From: an uncultured Draconibacterium sp.
GTDB lineage: Bacteria; Bacteroidota; Bacteroidia; Bacteroidales; Prolixibacteraceae
Length of the DNA stretch: 64,000 nt
Assembly (NCBI RefSeq): GCF_963676735.1
Contig: NZ_OY781464.1
Location: forward strand, 1 to 64,000
Direction of reading: 5' to 3'
Part shown: positions 55,422-64,000 of the stretch, one piece after another
Position numbering within the stretch: position 1 is the first letter of the stretch
How the letters are laid out: every line of letters begins with the position of its first letter
Translations under genes and position numbers: made by a program
Notes under the pieces: model-generated
What the model saw: the letters and a program-made list of their open reading frames with translations, nothing else
What the model was told of the DNA's origin: nothing
The model's database searches: none

Positions 55422-56504
55422 ATGGCAAAGCAAACTTACACAAGAATTATTGGTACCGGAAGTTACCTTCCAACCCAAATAATTAAAAATACACACTTCC
55501 TGAATAACGAGTTTTTTACTCCATCGAAGAAAAAGATTGACGATAAAAGCAACGAAGAAATTATTCAGAAGTTTAGGGAGATTACGAATATTGAAGAGCG
55601 AAGGTACATTGAGGACGAATTGGTAACTTCAGATATTGCCGCTTTTGCAGTTGAAGACGCTTGTAAATCAGCCGGCATTTCAAAAGATAGTCTCGATTTT
55701 ATTATTGTTGGTCATAATTTTGGCGACATCGTGCAAGGCAATGTGCGTACTGATGTTTTACCAAGTTTAGCCAATAAGGTAAAAATGAAATTAAACATCA
55801 AAAATCCACAATGTATTTGCCACGATGTAGTTTCCGGTTGTCCGGGGTGGACACAGGGAATGATTACTGCCGATGCATATATTAAAGCCGGCTTTTCAAA
55901 ACGAGGCGTTGTAGTAGGAGCCGATGTGCTTTCACGTATTTCTGATCCGCATGATCGCGATTCGATGATTTATGCCGATGGTGCCGGAGCAACTGTTGTT
56001 GAAGCTGTTGAAAGCGAAGAACCCCTTGGTATTTTGTCGCATTCCAGTCGTTCTGATTCTGTTAAATTTGCCAACCTGCTTACCTTGGGCGAATCAAGCA
56101 ATGCCGATTTTGAAAGCGACGAACTGTTCATAAAAATGACTGGTCATAAATTATATGTTTATGCCATAACTACAGTTCCGGGTGTGGTAAAGGAAAGTAT
56201 TGAAAAAGCTGGGCTGGAGCTGAGCGACATTAAGAAAATTTTTATCCACCAGGCCAATGAAAAAATGGATGAGGCTATTTTGGCAGGTGTGTTAAAATTA
56301 TACGGTCAGAAAGAGGTACCCGAAGGAATAATGCCTATGAGTATTCGAAAACTCGGAAACTCATCAACAGCCACTGTTCCAACCCTTGTCGACCTTGTTG
56401 TAAAAGGAAAAATGGAAGGGCACGAAGTTAACGAAGGTGATTATACAATTCTTTGTTCGGTAGGTGCCGGAATGAATATCAATTCCATCGTTTATAAATG
56501 GTAA
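55422..56504 (+). CDS. FabH-like 3-oxoacyl-ACP synthase III family enzyme
   Basis: A 360-aa thiolase-fold enzyme with a Cys-His-Asn triad: Cys in VSGCPGWTQG, His in FIHQANEKMD and Asn in LGNSSTATVP. The family condenses an acyl-CoA starter with malonyl-ACP. The insertions after the N-terminal strand (KKKIDDKSNEEII) are longer than in E. coli FabH (317 aa), so it may be a paralog for a special starter or lipid rather than the main initiation enzyme. Last gene of the 53.5-56.5 kb cluster; a terminator follows. Confidence 0.85.
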   Translation: MAKQTYTRIIGTGSYLPTQIIKNTHFLNNEFFTPSKKKIDDKSNEEIIQKFREITNIEERRYIEDELVTSDIAAFAVEDACKSAGISKDSLDFIIVGHNFGDIVQGNVRTDVLPSLANKVKMKLNIKNPQCICHDVVSGCPGWTQGMITADAYIKAGFSKRGVVVGADVLSRISDPHDRDSMIYADGAGATVVEAVESEEPLGILSHSSRSDSVKFANLLTLGESSNADFESDELFIKMTGHKLYVYAITTVPGVVKESIEKAGLELSDIKKIFIHQANEKMDEAILAGVLKLYGQKEVPEGIMPMSIRKLGNSSTATVPTLVDLVVKGKMEGHEVNEGDYTILCSVGAGMNINSIVYKW

Positions 56505-56528
56505 ACTATTGACATTACAATAACGAAA

Positions 56529-56562
56529 GCCGATTCGTCGTTTAACGGATCGGCTTTTTTTT
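56529..56562 (+). terminator. Intrinsic terminator after the FabH-like gene
   Basis: GCCGAT (56529-56534) pairs with ATCGGC (56549-56554), extended inside by CGT/ACG-type pairing, followed by eight Ts. It lies between the convergent FabH-like gene and ung. Confidence 0.85.
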
Positions 56563-56569
56563 ACTCGTT

Positions 56570-57232
56570 TTACCAGTTTATTGGTTCCATTCCTTTTGAA
56601 ACAAGAAATTCGTTGGTACGGCTAAAATGCTTGTTGCCAAAAAAACCACGGCTTGCCGAAAGTGGCGATGGGTGCACTGAAGTTAAAACCAAATGTTTTT
56701 GCTGATCGATAAATTTACTCTTGCTGATGGCATAGTTTCCCCACAACAAAAAAACTACATTTTCTTTTTCCTTACTTATTTTCTCAATGGTAGCATCGGT
56801 AAATTGTTCCCACCCTTTTTTTTGATGCGAACCGGCCTGCTGGGCACGAACCGTTAAGGTGGCATTTAGCAGTAAAACTCCCTGCTGAGCCCAGGCGCTA
56901 AGGTTGCCACTTTCCGGAATGGGCTTGCCTATATCGCTGTTCAGTTCTTTAAAAATATTACGTAAACTGGGCGGGAACTTCACCCCATCGTTTACCGAAA
57001 AGCACAGGCCATGCGCTTGCCCGGGGCCATGGTAGGGGTCTTGTCCTAAAATTACAACCTTAACCTGGGTAAAAGGACAAAGATCAAAAGCATTAAAAAT
57101 AAGTTTGCCCGGCGGATAAATTCGTTGGGTGTTGTATTCGTTGCGTACAAAATCACTTAACTGTTTAAAATAATCTTTTTCAAACTCATCGTGCAGCTGT
57201 GTTTTCCAGCCGGCTTCAATTTTAACCTCCAT
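56570..57232 (-). CDS. ung: Uracil-DNA glycosylase, family 1
   Basis: A 220-aa base-excision repair enzyme that removes uracil from DNA. Complete motifs: GQDPYHGPGQAHG with the catalytic Asp and the Tyr gate, LLLNATLTVR, and HPSPLSASRGFFG with the catalytic His. Length is typical. Confidence 0.97.
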   Translation of the reverse strand: MEVKIEAGWKTQLHDEFEKDYFKQLSDFVRNEYNTQRIYPPGKLIFNAFDLCPFTQVKVVILGQDPYHGPGQAHGLCFSVNDGVKFPPSLRNIFKELNSDIGKPIPESGNLSAWAQQGVLLLNATLTVRAQQAGSHQKKGWEQFTDATIEKISKEKENVVFLLWGNYAISKSKFIDQQKHLVLTSVHPSPLSASRGFFGNKHFSRTNEFLVSKGMEPINW

Positions 57233-57312
57233 GCAATAAAACGTTATTTTCCTTTAAAAATAGAAAAATTAGCGGCGGCAGAAATCAAATCACTATTTTT
57301 TCTTTTTCGCGA

Positions 57313-57341
57313 TTGAGCTTACCTGCATTTTTGTATTTTTA
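57313..57341 (+). promoter_or_regulatory. Candidate rmuC promoter
   Basis: TTG (57313-57315), an 18-nt spacer and TATTTTTA (57334-57341), one base off TAnnTTTG, 20 bp before the rmuC ATG. Confidence 0.35.
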
Positions 57342-57361
57342 AGCTTCAAATAAAATCAAAA

Positions 57362-58711
57362 ATGGAAATAATTTATCTGCTTGCAGGAATGGTATTTGGT
57401 ACCGTTGCTGCTTTTCTATATTTAAAATTGAAAGCACAAAAGCGACAGTCGGAGGCTGAAAAAATACTTTTTGAAAAAGAAAATGCATACCTGGAACAAA
57501 AGGCTGAAATTGAAAAACAAACCCTGGTTTGGCAAGAGCGCTACAATGCATTAAAAACCGAAGCCGAAGAGTGGAAAGCTGATCTGGGCATCTACCGGGA
57601 AGAAAATAAAGCGCTGAATGTGCGACTTGAAAATGCCAAGGTACAGTTTGTAAATCAGGAGGAAAAGTTAAACGAGCAGAAGAAGGAACTGGAAGAGATG
57701 CAAAAAAGACTGACTACCGAATTTGAAAACCTGGCCAATAAAATTCTGGAAAAGAACAGCGAAAAATTTGCAGCTGCCAATCAAAAAAATATTGGCGATG
57801 TTTTGAATCCATTGAAGGAGAAAATACAGCTATTTGAGAAAAAAGTAGATGACACTTATAAGCAAGGATTAAAAGACCAGACCGACCTGAAAGCTGAACT
57901 AAAAAAATTATACGATCTGAATAATAAAATTAGCGAAGAAGCTAATAACCTTACCAAGGCGCTGAAGGGTGATGTTAAAAAACAAGGAAACTGGGGAGAA
58001 GTGGTGTTGGAACGCATTTTGGAACGCTCGGGATTAAACGAAGGAGAACAGGGCTATGAAAAACAGTTTAGCGATACCACAGAAGACGGCAAACGAATTC
58101 AACCCGACATCGTGATTAACTTGCCTGACAATAAGCATATTATTGTGGATTCAAAAGTGTCGATGGTTGCCTACGAAAGAGCAGTAAATGCTGATGACGA
58201 CGCAGAAAGAACAAAGTTTGTAAAAGAGCATTTATTAAGTATTAGAACCCACATAAAAGGCTTGAGCGAAAAACATTACCAAACAGCCAGTAAGCTAAAT
58301 TCGCCTGATTTTGTTTTGTTATTTATTCCAATAGAGGCTTCGTTTAGTGTGGCCATTCAGGAAGATCAGGAGTTGTTTTCGTATGCCTGGGATCAGAAGG
58401 TGGTAATGGTTAGTCCTTCAACCTTGTTAGCTACTTTACGCACCATATCGTCTATTTGGCAGCAGGAAAACCAAACCCGAAATGCCATAGAAATTGCCAA
58501 GCAGGGAGGAGCGCTTTACGACAAGTTTGTTGGATTTATCAGTGATATGGAAAACATTGGTAAAAATCTTGAAACGACAAGGAAAACATACGATGCAGCA
58601 CTGAACAAACTTCATACCGGTGCCGGTAACCTGGTTCGCCGGGTGGAAAACATTAAAAAACTGGGCGCTAAAGCCACAAAAGAATTGCCTCAGAAAATGT
58701 TGGATGAGTAA
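57362..58711 (+). CDS. rmuC: DNA recombination protein RmuC
   Basis: A 449-aa protein with one N-terminal membrane helix (IIYLLAGMVFGTVAAFLYL), a long coiled coil rich in Glu/Lys (about 25-140) and the RmuC nuclease-like domain. Visible motifs are KKQGNWGEVVLERILE, QPDIVINLP, IIVDSKVSMVAYE and FVLLFIPIEASF. RmuC limits recombination at inverted repeats; related domains are nuclease-like, with the D and DxK residues present here. Monocistronic by position. Confidence 0.95.
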   Translation: MEIIYLLAGMVFGTVAAFLYLKLKAQKRQSEAEKILFEKENAYLEQKAEIEKQTLVWQERYNALKTEAEEWKADLGIYREENKALNVRLENAKVQFVNQEEKLNEQKKELEEMQKRLTTEFENLANKILEKNSEKFAAANQKNIGDVLNPLKEKIQLFEKKVDDTYKQGLKDQTDLKAELKKLYDLNNKISEEANNLTKALKGDVKKQGNWGEVVLERILERSGLNEGEQGYEKQFSDTTEDGKRIQPDIVINLPDNKHIIVDSKVSMVAYERAVNADDDAERTKFVKEHLLSIRTHIKGLSEKHYQTASKLNSPDFVLLFIPIEASFSVAIQEDQELFSYAWDQKVVMVSPSTLLATLRTISSIWQQENQTRNAIEIAKQGGALYDKFVGFISDMENIGKNLETTRKTYDAALNKLHTGAGNLVRRVENIKKLGAKATKELPQKMLDE

Positions 58712-58753
58712 GAAAATTAAATGACACCATAAACAATCTTGTTGTTACGAATT

Positions 58754-58791
58754 AAATAAAAAAGGTGATTTCTAACAAAAGAAACCACCTT
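58754..58791 (-). terminator. Intrinsic terminator after pyrC
   Basis: AAGGTGATTTC (58762-58772) pairs with GAAACCACCTT (58781-58791) with one mismatch. On the - strand a T-rich run (complement of 58754-58763) follows, about 95 bp past the pyrC stop. Confidence 0.7.
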
Positions 58792-58886
58792 ATGAATGTG
58801 TACTTATTTAACGAATAAGTTCTATTGTCATTAACGTATAAAGTGAGTTTTGGTTTTTAGTTGGGGAAATTTTCTGTTTTGTGGGT

Positions 58887-60230
58887 TTAAGGATTAAAGG
58901 TTACCGCCTGTCCTTTGTTGAAATGAAGGATTTTACCCTCGTTAAAAACCCGTAATCCATTTACAAAAGTAGTTACAACCTGGTTCGAAAACTCAGTGCG
59001 CTCAAATGGTGCCCAACCACATTTGTATAAAATATTTTCTGGTGCAACAATCCAGTTTTTGTTTGGATCAACCAAAACCAGGTCGGCAAAATAACCTTCA
59101 CGAATGTACCCCCGCTTGTTCACACGGAAAAGGTCAGCAGGAGCATGGCACATCTTTTCAATCACTTTCTCGGTTGTAATAAAACCTTTCTTACTTAATT
59201 CGAGCATGGCTACCAGCGAGTGTTGTACCAATGGCCCTCCCGATGGAGCTTTAAAGTAGGTGTTTGTTTTTTCCTCCAAAGTATGCGGGGCATGGTCCGT
59301 GGCAATCACATCAATTTTATCTGATAGCAACGCCTCCCACAAAGCTTCTTTGTCTTTTACGCATTTAACCGATGGATTCCATTTTATGCGGGTGCCGTAA
59401 TCAATGTAATCTCGCTCGTCGAACCACAGGTGATGCACACAAACCTCGGCTGTAATTTTTTTGTCAGCCACTTTGCCGGGCGCAAAAAGGCTCATTTCTT
59501 TTGCCGACGATAGGTGCAAAATGTGTAAGCGGGTATCGAATTTCGAGGCCAGCTCAACCGCTTTCGATGATGATTTGTAACAAGCCTCATCATTGCGGAT
59601 ATGGCAGTGCCGCGAAATAGGAACATTCTCACCATAACGCTGGCGGGCAATTTCAGTGTTGGCTTTTATAGTTGCTTCATCTTCGCAGTGTGTGGCAACC
59701 AGAGTTGGAGCATTTTTAAATATTTCAGACAGCGTTTTGTCGTCGTCAACCAACATATTTCCGGTTGAAGAGCCCATAAAAACTTTAATCCCACACACTT
59801 TTGTAGGATCGGTTTTTAGTACTTCCTGCAAATTATCGTTGGTGGCACCCATGTAAAACGAGTAGTTTACAGCCGAAACCTCAGCTGCCCTGTCGAATTT
59901 TTTCTGCAATTCTTCCTGTGTAACAGTTTGCGGATTGGTGTTGGGCATTTCCATATAAGTGGTAACACCACCGGCAGCAGCGGCTTTACTTTCTGTAGCA
60001 ATTTCGCCTTTGTGGGTTAAACCCGGTTCACGAAAATGTACCTGGTCGTCAATTACACCGGGTATTAAAAGCAAGCCAGTGGCATCAATAACTTCGGTTT
60101 GATTATTAACTACATCTGCCGGAACAACGTGGGGAAAAATCTTTTCTATTATTTCGCCATCAATTAAAACACTTCCTTTAAATTTTAATCCCTCGTTTAC
60201 TATTGTTGCGTCTTTTATTAGTGTTTTCAT
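58887..60230 (-). CDS. pyrC: Dihydroorotase
   Basis: A 447-aa amidohydrolase of pyrimidine synthesis. Family motifs are PGVIDDQVHFREPG, GIKVFMGSS (carboxylated Lys), THCEDE, LHILHLSSAKE and ATDHAPH. The first metal motif is usually DxHxH but here reads DDQVH, so one zinc-ligand His is replaced by Gln; I recall the same DDQVHFREPG form in other Bacteroidales dihydroorotases. A -7-like TAACTTTG lies on the - strand at 60260-60253. Length and remaining motifs are normal, so I expect activity. Confidence 0.93.
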   Translation of the reverse strand: MKTLIKDATIVNEGLKFKGSVLIDGEIIEKIFPHVVPADVVNNQTEVIDATGLLLIPGVIDDQVHFREPGLTHKGEIATESKAAAAGGVTTYMEMPNTNPQTVTQEELQKKFDRAAEVSAVNYSFYMGATNDNLQEVLKTDPTKVCGIKVFMGSSTGNMLVDDDKTLSEIFKNAPTLVATHCEDEATIKANTEIARQRYGENVPISRHCHIRNDEACYKSSSKAVELASKFDTRLHILHLSSAKEMSLFAPGKVADKKITAEVCVHHLWFDERDYIDYGTRIKWNPSVKCVKDKEALWEALLSDKIDVIATDHAPHTLEEKTNTYFKAPSGGPLVQHSLVAMLELSKKGFITTEKVIEKMCHAPADLFRVNKRGYIREGYFADLVLVDPNKNWIVAPENILYKCGWAPFERTEFSNQVVTTFVNGLRVFNEGKILHFNKGQAVTFNP

Positions 60231-60333
60231 CTCCCCAGTTTTTGATTTAAAACAAAGTTACTAAAATACGTTGATACCCTTTAGTCAGCCGACGATGAAA
60301 TTGTGTAATCCTTTGTCGAACGTCGAGTCTGGT

Positions 60334-60945
60334 TTATTGTTCAAATTCGAGGAGTATTGCTTCAATTTTATTCAGTACAGGTTTTTTCTTATTTGTCCAT
60401 GCTTTTTTCCCCATGTAAAATCCAAAACCCAGCAAACACCAAAATGCAGCCTGGAAAAGAAGGATGCCGGTTTCAAGTTCCAGGTTTCCAAAATGATTAG
60501 TAACAGACAATGTGGCGCCGGCATTTACAAGCAACAGAGTTGGTATAAGCCATAGTTGTTTCTTGTTTAAAAACAGATAGCTCTTTCTGGCATTTCTTAG
60601 AAATTGTTTTGGGGAATCGAGAAAACTTGAACGGCTAATTTCGTTAAAACGCTTGTGGGAAAATATAGCCAAAATAGCGAATGCCAAAACAAAGCAAGTG
60701 CCTGAAATACGGTCAGCCAACGTAAGGTCGGTGTCAGGGTTTAAAATGAAAACAGATAGATATGCAACAGCCCCAACGGCATATAAAATATACCTTCGGA
60801 AGTATTTTCTTCTGGTTTCTGCTTCCTCAATTCGCAGGGTGTTCAGGAAGGAAGATTCTTCGGTATTCTTACCCAAAATTCCAGTTGTTATTTCTGCCGG
60901 TGATTTTAGCTCTTTGTATTTTTCTGATAACAATTCAAAGTTCAT
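60334..60945 (-). CDS. Four-helix membrane protein downstream of ECF sigma factor
   Basis: A 203-aa protein with a ~65-residue charged N-terminal tail (MNFELLSEKYKELKSP, EEAETRRKYFRRYI). Four membrane helices follow (about 68-85, 98-118, 148-165 and 170-190) and a basic C-terminus. It overlaps the sigma gene by 11 bp, so the two are co-transcribed and coupled. The position fits a membrane anti-sigma factor, but I do not see a ZAS zinc motif or FecR domain. I do not recognise the family. Confidence 0.7.
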   Translation of the reverse strand: MNFELLSEKYKELKSPAEITTGILGKNTEESSFLNTLRIEEAETRRKYFRRYILYAVGAVAYLSVFILNPDTDLTLADRISGTCFVLAFAILAIFSHKRFNEISRSSFLDSPKQFLRNARKSYLFLNKKQLWLIPTLLLVNAGATLSVTNHFGNLELETGILLFQAAFWCLLGFGFYMGKKAWTNKKKPVLNKIEAILLEFEQ

Positions 60946-61450
60946 TTTTCTGTTCCTCCATCATTTGTTTCAATTTCTTTTTAATCCGGTGAAATTTTAC
61001 CCTTATATTTCCTTCTGATATTCCAACAATTTCTGCAATTCGGGCGTGGTCGAGTCCTTCTAAAACTAAACTGATAATCGATTTTTCAGTAACAGGAAGC
61101 TGGTTAATTGCAACGAACATTGTTTTTAGTTCATTCTCAAGAATCGTTTTTCGGGCCAGGTTAACATCGTCTTCCGAAAGAATATCTTGTTTTATTTCCT
61201 GGCAGCGCCTGTCGTTGTTGTTCTGAAGCCGGCAATAATTAATTGCTGTATTTATCGATATTCTGTATATCCATGTATTTACATGACTTTCGTTTCGAAA
61301 CGATGCGAGGTTTTTCCAAATGTTGGTAAAAATCTCCTGAAACAGATCGTCGCGGTTGTGGCTACTTCGTACATAAGAACAACAGATTCGGAAAACACGG
61401 TCTTTATTCTCCTCAAAAAGATGTTTAAACTGAATTTCCTTGGTACTCAT
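60935..61450 (-). CDS. ECF-family RNA polymerase sigma factor
   Basis: Start set at the ATG at 61450 (171 aa). Region 2 (FKHLFEENKDRVFRICCSYV, DDLFQEIFTNIWKNL, WIYRISINTAINYCR) and region 4 (ISLVLEGLDHARIAEIV, GNIRVKFHRIKKKLKQMM) are complete. Its target promoters are unknown. It overlaps the following membrane-protein gene by 11 bp. No long regulatory tail, so it is a simple ECF type. Confidence 0.92.
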   Translation of the reverse strand: MSTKEIQFKHLFEENKDRVFRICCSYVRSSHNRDDLFQEIFTNIWKNLASFRNESHVNTWIYRISINTAINYCRLQNNNDRRCQEIKQDILSEDDVNLARKTILENELKTMFVAINQLPVTEKSIISLVLEGLDHARIAEIVGISEGNIRVKFHRIKKKLKQMMEEQKNEL

Positions 61451-61518
61451 TTTTTGTTTTTCTAATTGCTTAGACAAAGCTTCCTGAATTTGTTACACCT
61501 GGTTACGAAATTAAGGTA

Positions 61519-61544
61519 TAAAAAAAGGCTGCACCAGGCAGCCT
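61519..61544 (-). terminator. Intrinsic terminator after the glycosyltransferase gene
   Basis: AGGCTGC (61526-61532) pairs with GCAGCCT (61538-61544) around a 5-nt loop. On the - strand a T run (complement of 61519-61526) follows, 26 bp past the stop at 61570. Confidence 0.8.
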
Positions 61545-61569
61545 CTAAATTATGATGAATTGTTTTTTC

Positions 61570-62304
61570 TTAATTGTTTCGTTCGTATTTACGGGTGAAG
61601 CTTCGCAATTTCATCTTTAAAACACCCCAAAGTGCTTCGTTAAAAATACCTCCACTCATTTTCGATGTTCCTTCCTGCCGGTCGGTAAATACAATCGAAA
61701 TCTCTTTGATGTTAAATCCAAATTTATGGGCAGTAAATTTCATTTCAATCTGAAAACCATAGCCAATCAGTTTTATATTATCAAGATCAATAGTTTCCAG
61801 CACTTCTCGCTTCCAGCATACAAAGCCGGCAGTGGTATCGCGAACATCCATTCCGGTAACAATACGCACATACATTGATGCAAAATACGACATCAACACT
61901 CGTCCAAGTGGCCAGTTTACCACATTAATTCCGGTAATATACCTCGACCCGATAGCAACGTCAGCACCTTCATCAATGGCGCCAAACAGTTTTAGTAAAT
62001 CATCAGGATTATGCGAAAAATCGCAATCCATTTCGCAAACCGCTTCGTAATCTCTTTCAAGGGCCCATTTAAATCCTGCAATGTAAGCAGTGCCTAATCC
62101 AAGCTTTCCTTTTCTTTCCAATATATGTAGCTTTTCCGGAAACTCTTTCATCAGACGTTTTACAATTTCGGCCGTACCATCGGGCGAGTTATCTTCAACA
62201 ATTAATAAATGAAAAGGCTTTTCCATAGAAAAAACCTTGCGGATCATTTTTTCCACATTTTCCTTTTCATTATAAGTAGGTATGATTACTAAATTTTTCG
62301 ACAC
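61570..62304 (-). CDS. Polyprenol-phosphate mannosyltransferase-like glycosyltransferase (GT2)
   Basis: A 244-aa family 2 glycosyltransferase starting at GTG (62304). Motifs are VIIPTYNEKENVEKM, VEDNSPDGTAEIV (nucleotide site), CDFSHNPDDL (DxD-like metal site) and SRYITGINVVNWP. No membrane domain is fused. The closest type is dolichyl/polyprenyl-phosphate mannose synthase, which loads sugars on a lipid carrier for envelope glycans or glycoproteins. The sugar cannot be fixed from sequence. Confidence 0.9.
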   Translation of the reverse strand: MSKNLVIIPTYNEKENVEKMIRKVFSMEKPFHLLIVEDNSPDGTAEIVKRLMKEFPEKLHILERKGKLGLGTAYIAGFKWALERDYEAVCEMDCDFSHNPDDLLKLFGAIDEGADVAIGSRYITGINVVNWPLGRVLMSYFASMYVRIVTGMDVRDTTAGFVCWKREVLETIDLDNIKLIGYGFQIEMKFTAHKFGFNIKEISIVFTDRQEGTSKMSGGIFNEALWGVLKMKLRSFTRKYERNN

Positions 62305-62542
62305 TTTCCTGAATTATTAGATTTATCAAACGAAAATAAGGTTTTTAGTGTGAAAAACGCTTTGTTTCGAGGGCAATTAATTCGCAAAATATTTATTAAT
62401 ACTACAAGGGGGTGGATTACTAATTGTTTGGCTTGAGGTTAAAAAAGTGTTAAAATGATGTCAAACAGGCCGCCGGGGTGTCATCTATCTGTATAATTGC
62501 TGAAATTTGTGCCAGTTGAAAAGGTTAATGCAACATTTTTCT

Positions 62543-64000
62543 ATGGAAATTAAATGTAAAAAAGGTGGGGAGGAATGTTATGGTCTGAAGGAGATGACTT
62601 TACTTTTTGATATAAGTCAGCGATTAATTCAGAGCAAACAATTGAAGAATGATTTAAATACCATTGTAAAAATGGTGGCAGAATACCTTGGTGCCGAACG
62701 CTGCTTTTTAAACATTTTGAACCGCGAGAACGAACATATTTATATGGAGGCGGCTTATGGCGTTAATAATAGTCAGCAGGCACGGGCCAAATATAAACTC
62801 GGAGAAGGAATTACCGGCAAAGTGGTTCAAATGGCACGTCCGGTGGTGGTTGAAAAAATATCAAAATCGTCATTGTTTCTCAACCGGACAAACCAGGAAT
62901 TGTATAAAGATGGCAAAGAGCTCACTTTTGTTTGTGTGCCTGTAATAGATGAGGGTAAAGTTACCGGCACATTGAGTTTTGCGCGCGTATACAATCCATA
63001 TATAAGTTTTGATGAAGATACCCGACTGCTTTCGATTATTGGTTCGATGGTGGTTCGGGCAGCCTTACATCGCCAGGAAAGGCTGGAGGAACTGGAGACG
63101 CTGAAACAAAAAAATCTGGAGCTGGAAAGCCGAATATCGGGGCAAAAACACATGAACATGATCGGTAACTCGGGGAAAATGCGCGATGTGTTTTCGTTGG
63201 TGCAAATGGTTGGAAAAACCAATTCAACCGTACTGATTAGGGGAGAGAGTGGGGTAGGTAAGGAGTTGGTAGCCGATGCCATTCATGAAGCCAGTGCAAG
63301 AAAAGGAAAAACTTTTATAAAAGTAAATTGCTCGGCGCTTCCCGAATCGCTGATTGAAAGTGAGTTGTTTGGGCACGAGAAAGGAGCTTTTACCGGCGCC
63401 GATTCACAACGAAAAGGTCGTTTTGAACTGGCCAACGGAGGCACTATTTTTCTTGATGAGATTGGCGATATTCCGTTGTCGACACAGGTGAAATTGTTGC
63501 GGATGATTCAACAACGCGAGTTTGAGCGGGTAGGAGGTACACAAACCATAAAATCGGACGTACGGATTATCTGTGCTACCAACCGAAAGTTGGAAGAGAT
63601 GATAGAAAACGAAGAGTTTCGCGAGGATTTGTATTACCGGATTAATGTTTTCCCAATTTACATTCCATCGTTGCGCGAGCGCCGAGATGATATTCCGCAA
63701 TTGGTAGATCATTTTATTGGCAAATTCAATAAAGAAAACCAAACAAAAATTAAACGAATTACTACATCGGCACTCGATATGTTGATGGTTTACAAGTGGC
63801 CGGGAAACATTCGAGAGTTGGAAAACTGCATCGAGCGGGCGTGTATTTTAAGTACCGACAATGTGATTCACAGTTACAATTTACCACCGTCGTTACAAAC
63901 GGCCGGTTCGTCAAATACCAGCTCAAAAGGCGGAATGATGTACACCGTTGAACAGGTGGAAAAACAGTTGATTCGCGATGCATTAACATCAACAAAAGGG
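62543..64000 (+). CDS. NifA-type sigma-54 activator: GAF, AAA+, start of Fis HTH (cut by window end)
   Basis: 486 codons are open from the ATG at 62543 to the right edge with no stop. An N-terminal GAF domain (about 15-185, with LGEGITGKVVQMARPVVVE) leads to a linker helix and a sigma-54 AAA+ domain. Motifs are GESGVGKELVA (Walker A), ELFGHEKGAFTGAD (sigma-54 contact loop), TIFLDEIGDI (Walker B), REDLYYRINVFPI and KWPGNIRELENCIERA. The Fis-type DNA-binding helix begins (EQVEKQLIRDAL) and is cut. It should activate sigma-54 promoters in response to a GAF-bound signal. Upstream 62305-62542 shows no clear -24/-12 site. Confidence 0.93.
   Translation, partial: MEIKCKKGGEECYGLKEMTLLFDISQRLIQSKQLKNDLNTIVKMVAEYLGAERCFLNILNRENEHIYMEAAYGVNNSQQARAKYKLGEGITGKVVQMARPVVVEKISKSSLFLNRTNQELYKDGKELTFVCVPVIDEGKVTGTLSFARVYNPYISFDEDTRLLSIIGSMVVRAALHRQERLEELETLKQKNLELESRISGQKHMNMIGNSGKMRDVFSLVQMVGKTNSTVLIRGESGVGKELVADAIHEASARKGKTFIKVNCSALPESLIESELFGHEKGAFTGADSQRKGRFELANGGTIFLDEIGDIPLSTQVKLLRMIQQREFERVGGTQTIKSDVRIICATNRKLEEMIENEEFREDLYYRINVFPIYIPSLRERRDDIPQLVDHFIGKFNKENQTKIKRITTSALDMLMVYKWPGNIRELENCIERACILSTDNVIHSYNLPPSLQTAGSSNTSSKGGMMYTVEQVEKQLIRDALTSTKG

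Noticed and set aside
62420..62540. Sigma-54 (-24/-12) promoter before the NifA-type gene
   Set aside because: I could not find GG and GC dinucleotides at the required 10-nt spacing with the TTGC context.

Overview
The window looks like a chromosomal stretch from a member of the Bacteroidota, probably an environmental Bacteroidales/Marinilabiliales-type organism. The evidence is a type IX secretion (T9SS) adhesin cassette with a gliding-motility-type C-terminal domain and a PorP/SprF protein, very large soluble multi-PAS histidine kinases, and TonB proteins with the Bacteroidota C-terminal signature. Several promoters also match the phylum's TTG / TAnnTTTG consensus, and housekeeping genes show the AT-rich codon usage of this group. 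No genus can be fixed from the sequence alone.

Region 1 (1-20.1 kb) is a cell-surface cassette. A giant Calx-beta adhesin gene enters from the left edge. Its 5' 2.5 kb holds about seven divergent Calx-beta domains broken by many single-base indels. Then come about 35 nearly identical 342-bp (114-codon) Calx-beta units (2511-14565), with one 4-bp deletion at 3671/3672. From there the frame is open to 17414 through cadherin-like, cysteine-paired and PKD-like domains to a T9SS type B sorting domain. A PorP/SprF protein, a PorE-like TPR/beta-propeller protein without the OmpA domain, and a small STAS-like protein follow in the same direction.

Region 2 (20.3-36.5 kb) is a sensory region. It has a 1719-aa hybrid kinase on the + strand, then a convergent pair on the - strand (2205-aa multi-PAS kinase, then a 768-aa REC-PAS-PAS-kinase-REC hybrid), and a 3' fragment of another hybrid kinase. 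The block from 25.6 to 36.5 kb lies between two copies of a tRNA-Ala 3' half plus terminator: an intact tRNA-Ala(GGC) on the right and a decayed copy on the left. That is the footprint expected of an old integrated element or a duplication. Gene remnants and an 11-bp inverted repeat with attC-like arms lie next to the intact tRNA.

Region 3 (36.6-62.3 kb) is mostly housekeeping: two tandem TonB genes, hflX, folK, sppA, lpxK overlapping a purine nucleoside phosphorylase, an SMP-30 lipoprotein/PrsW/threonine dehydratase operon, cls, a small lipoprotein, divergent ribD and prmC, an EEP-family membrane protein, ribF, a thioredoxin-fold lipoprotein lacking its cysteines, an LpxH-like hydrolase, a FabH-like synthase, ung, rmuC, pyrC, an ECF sigma factor with a membrane partner, and a polyprenol-phosphate glycosyltransferase. 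The 46736-47137 gap is unusual: it has ten in-phase 21-bp units built of 7-bp blocks, followed by a separate 7-bp-period tract.

Region 4 (62.5 kb to the right edge) is the start of a GAF/AAA+/Fis sigma-54 activator of NifA type, cut by the window end. Several terminators and promoter pairs are readable, including overlapping divergent promoters between ribD and prmC and a likely hflX start site inside the tonB terminator.
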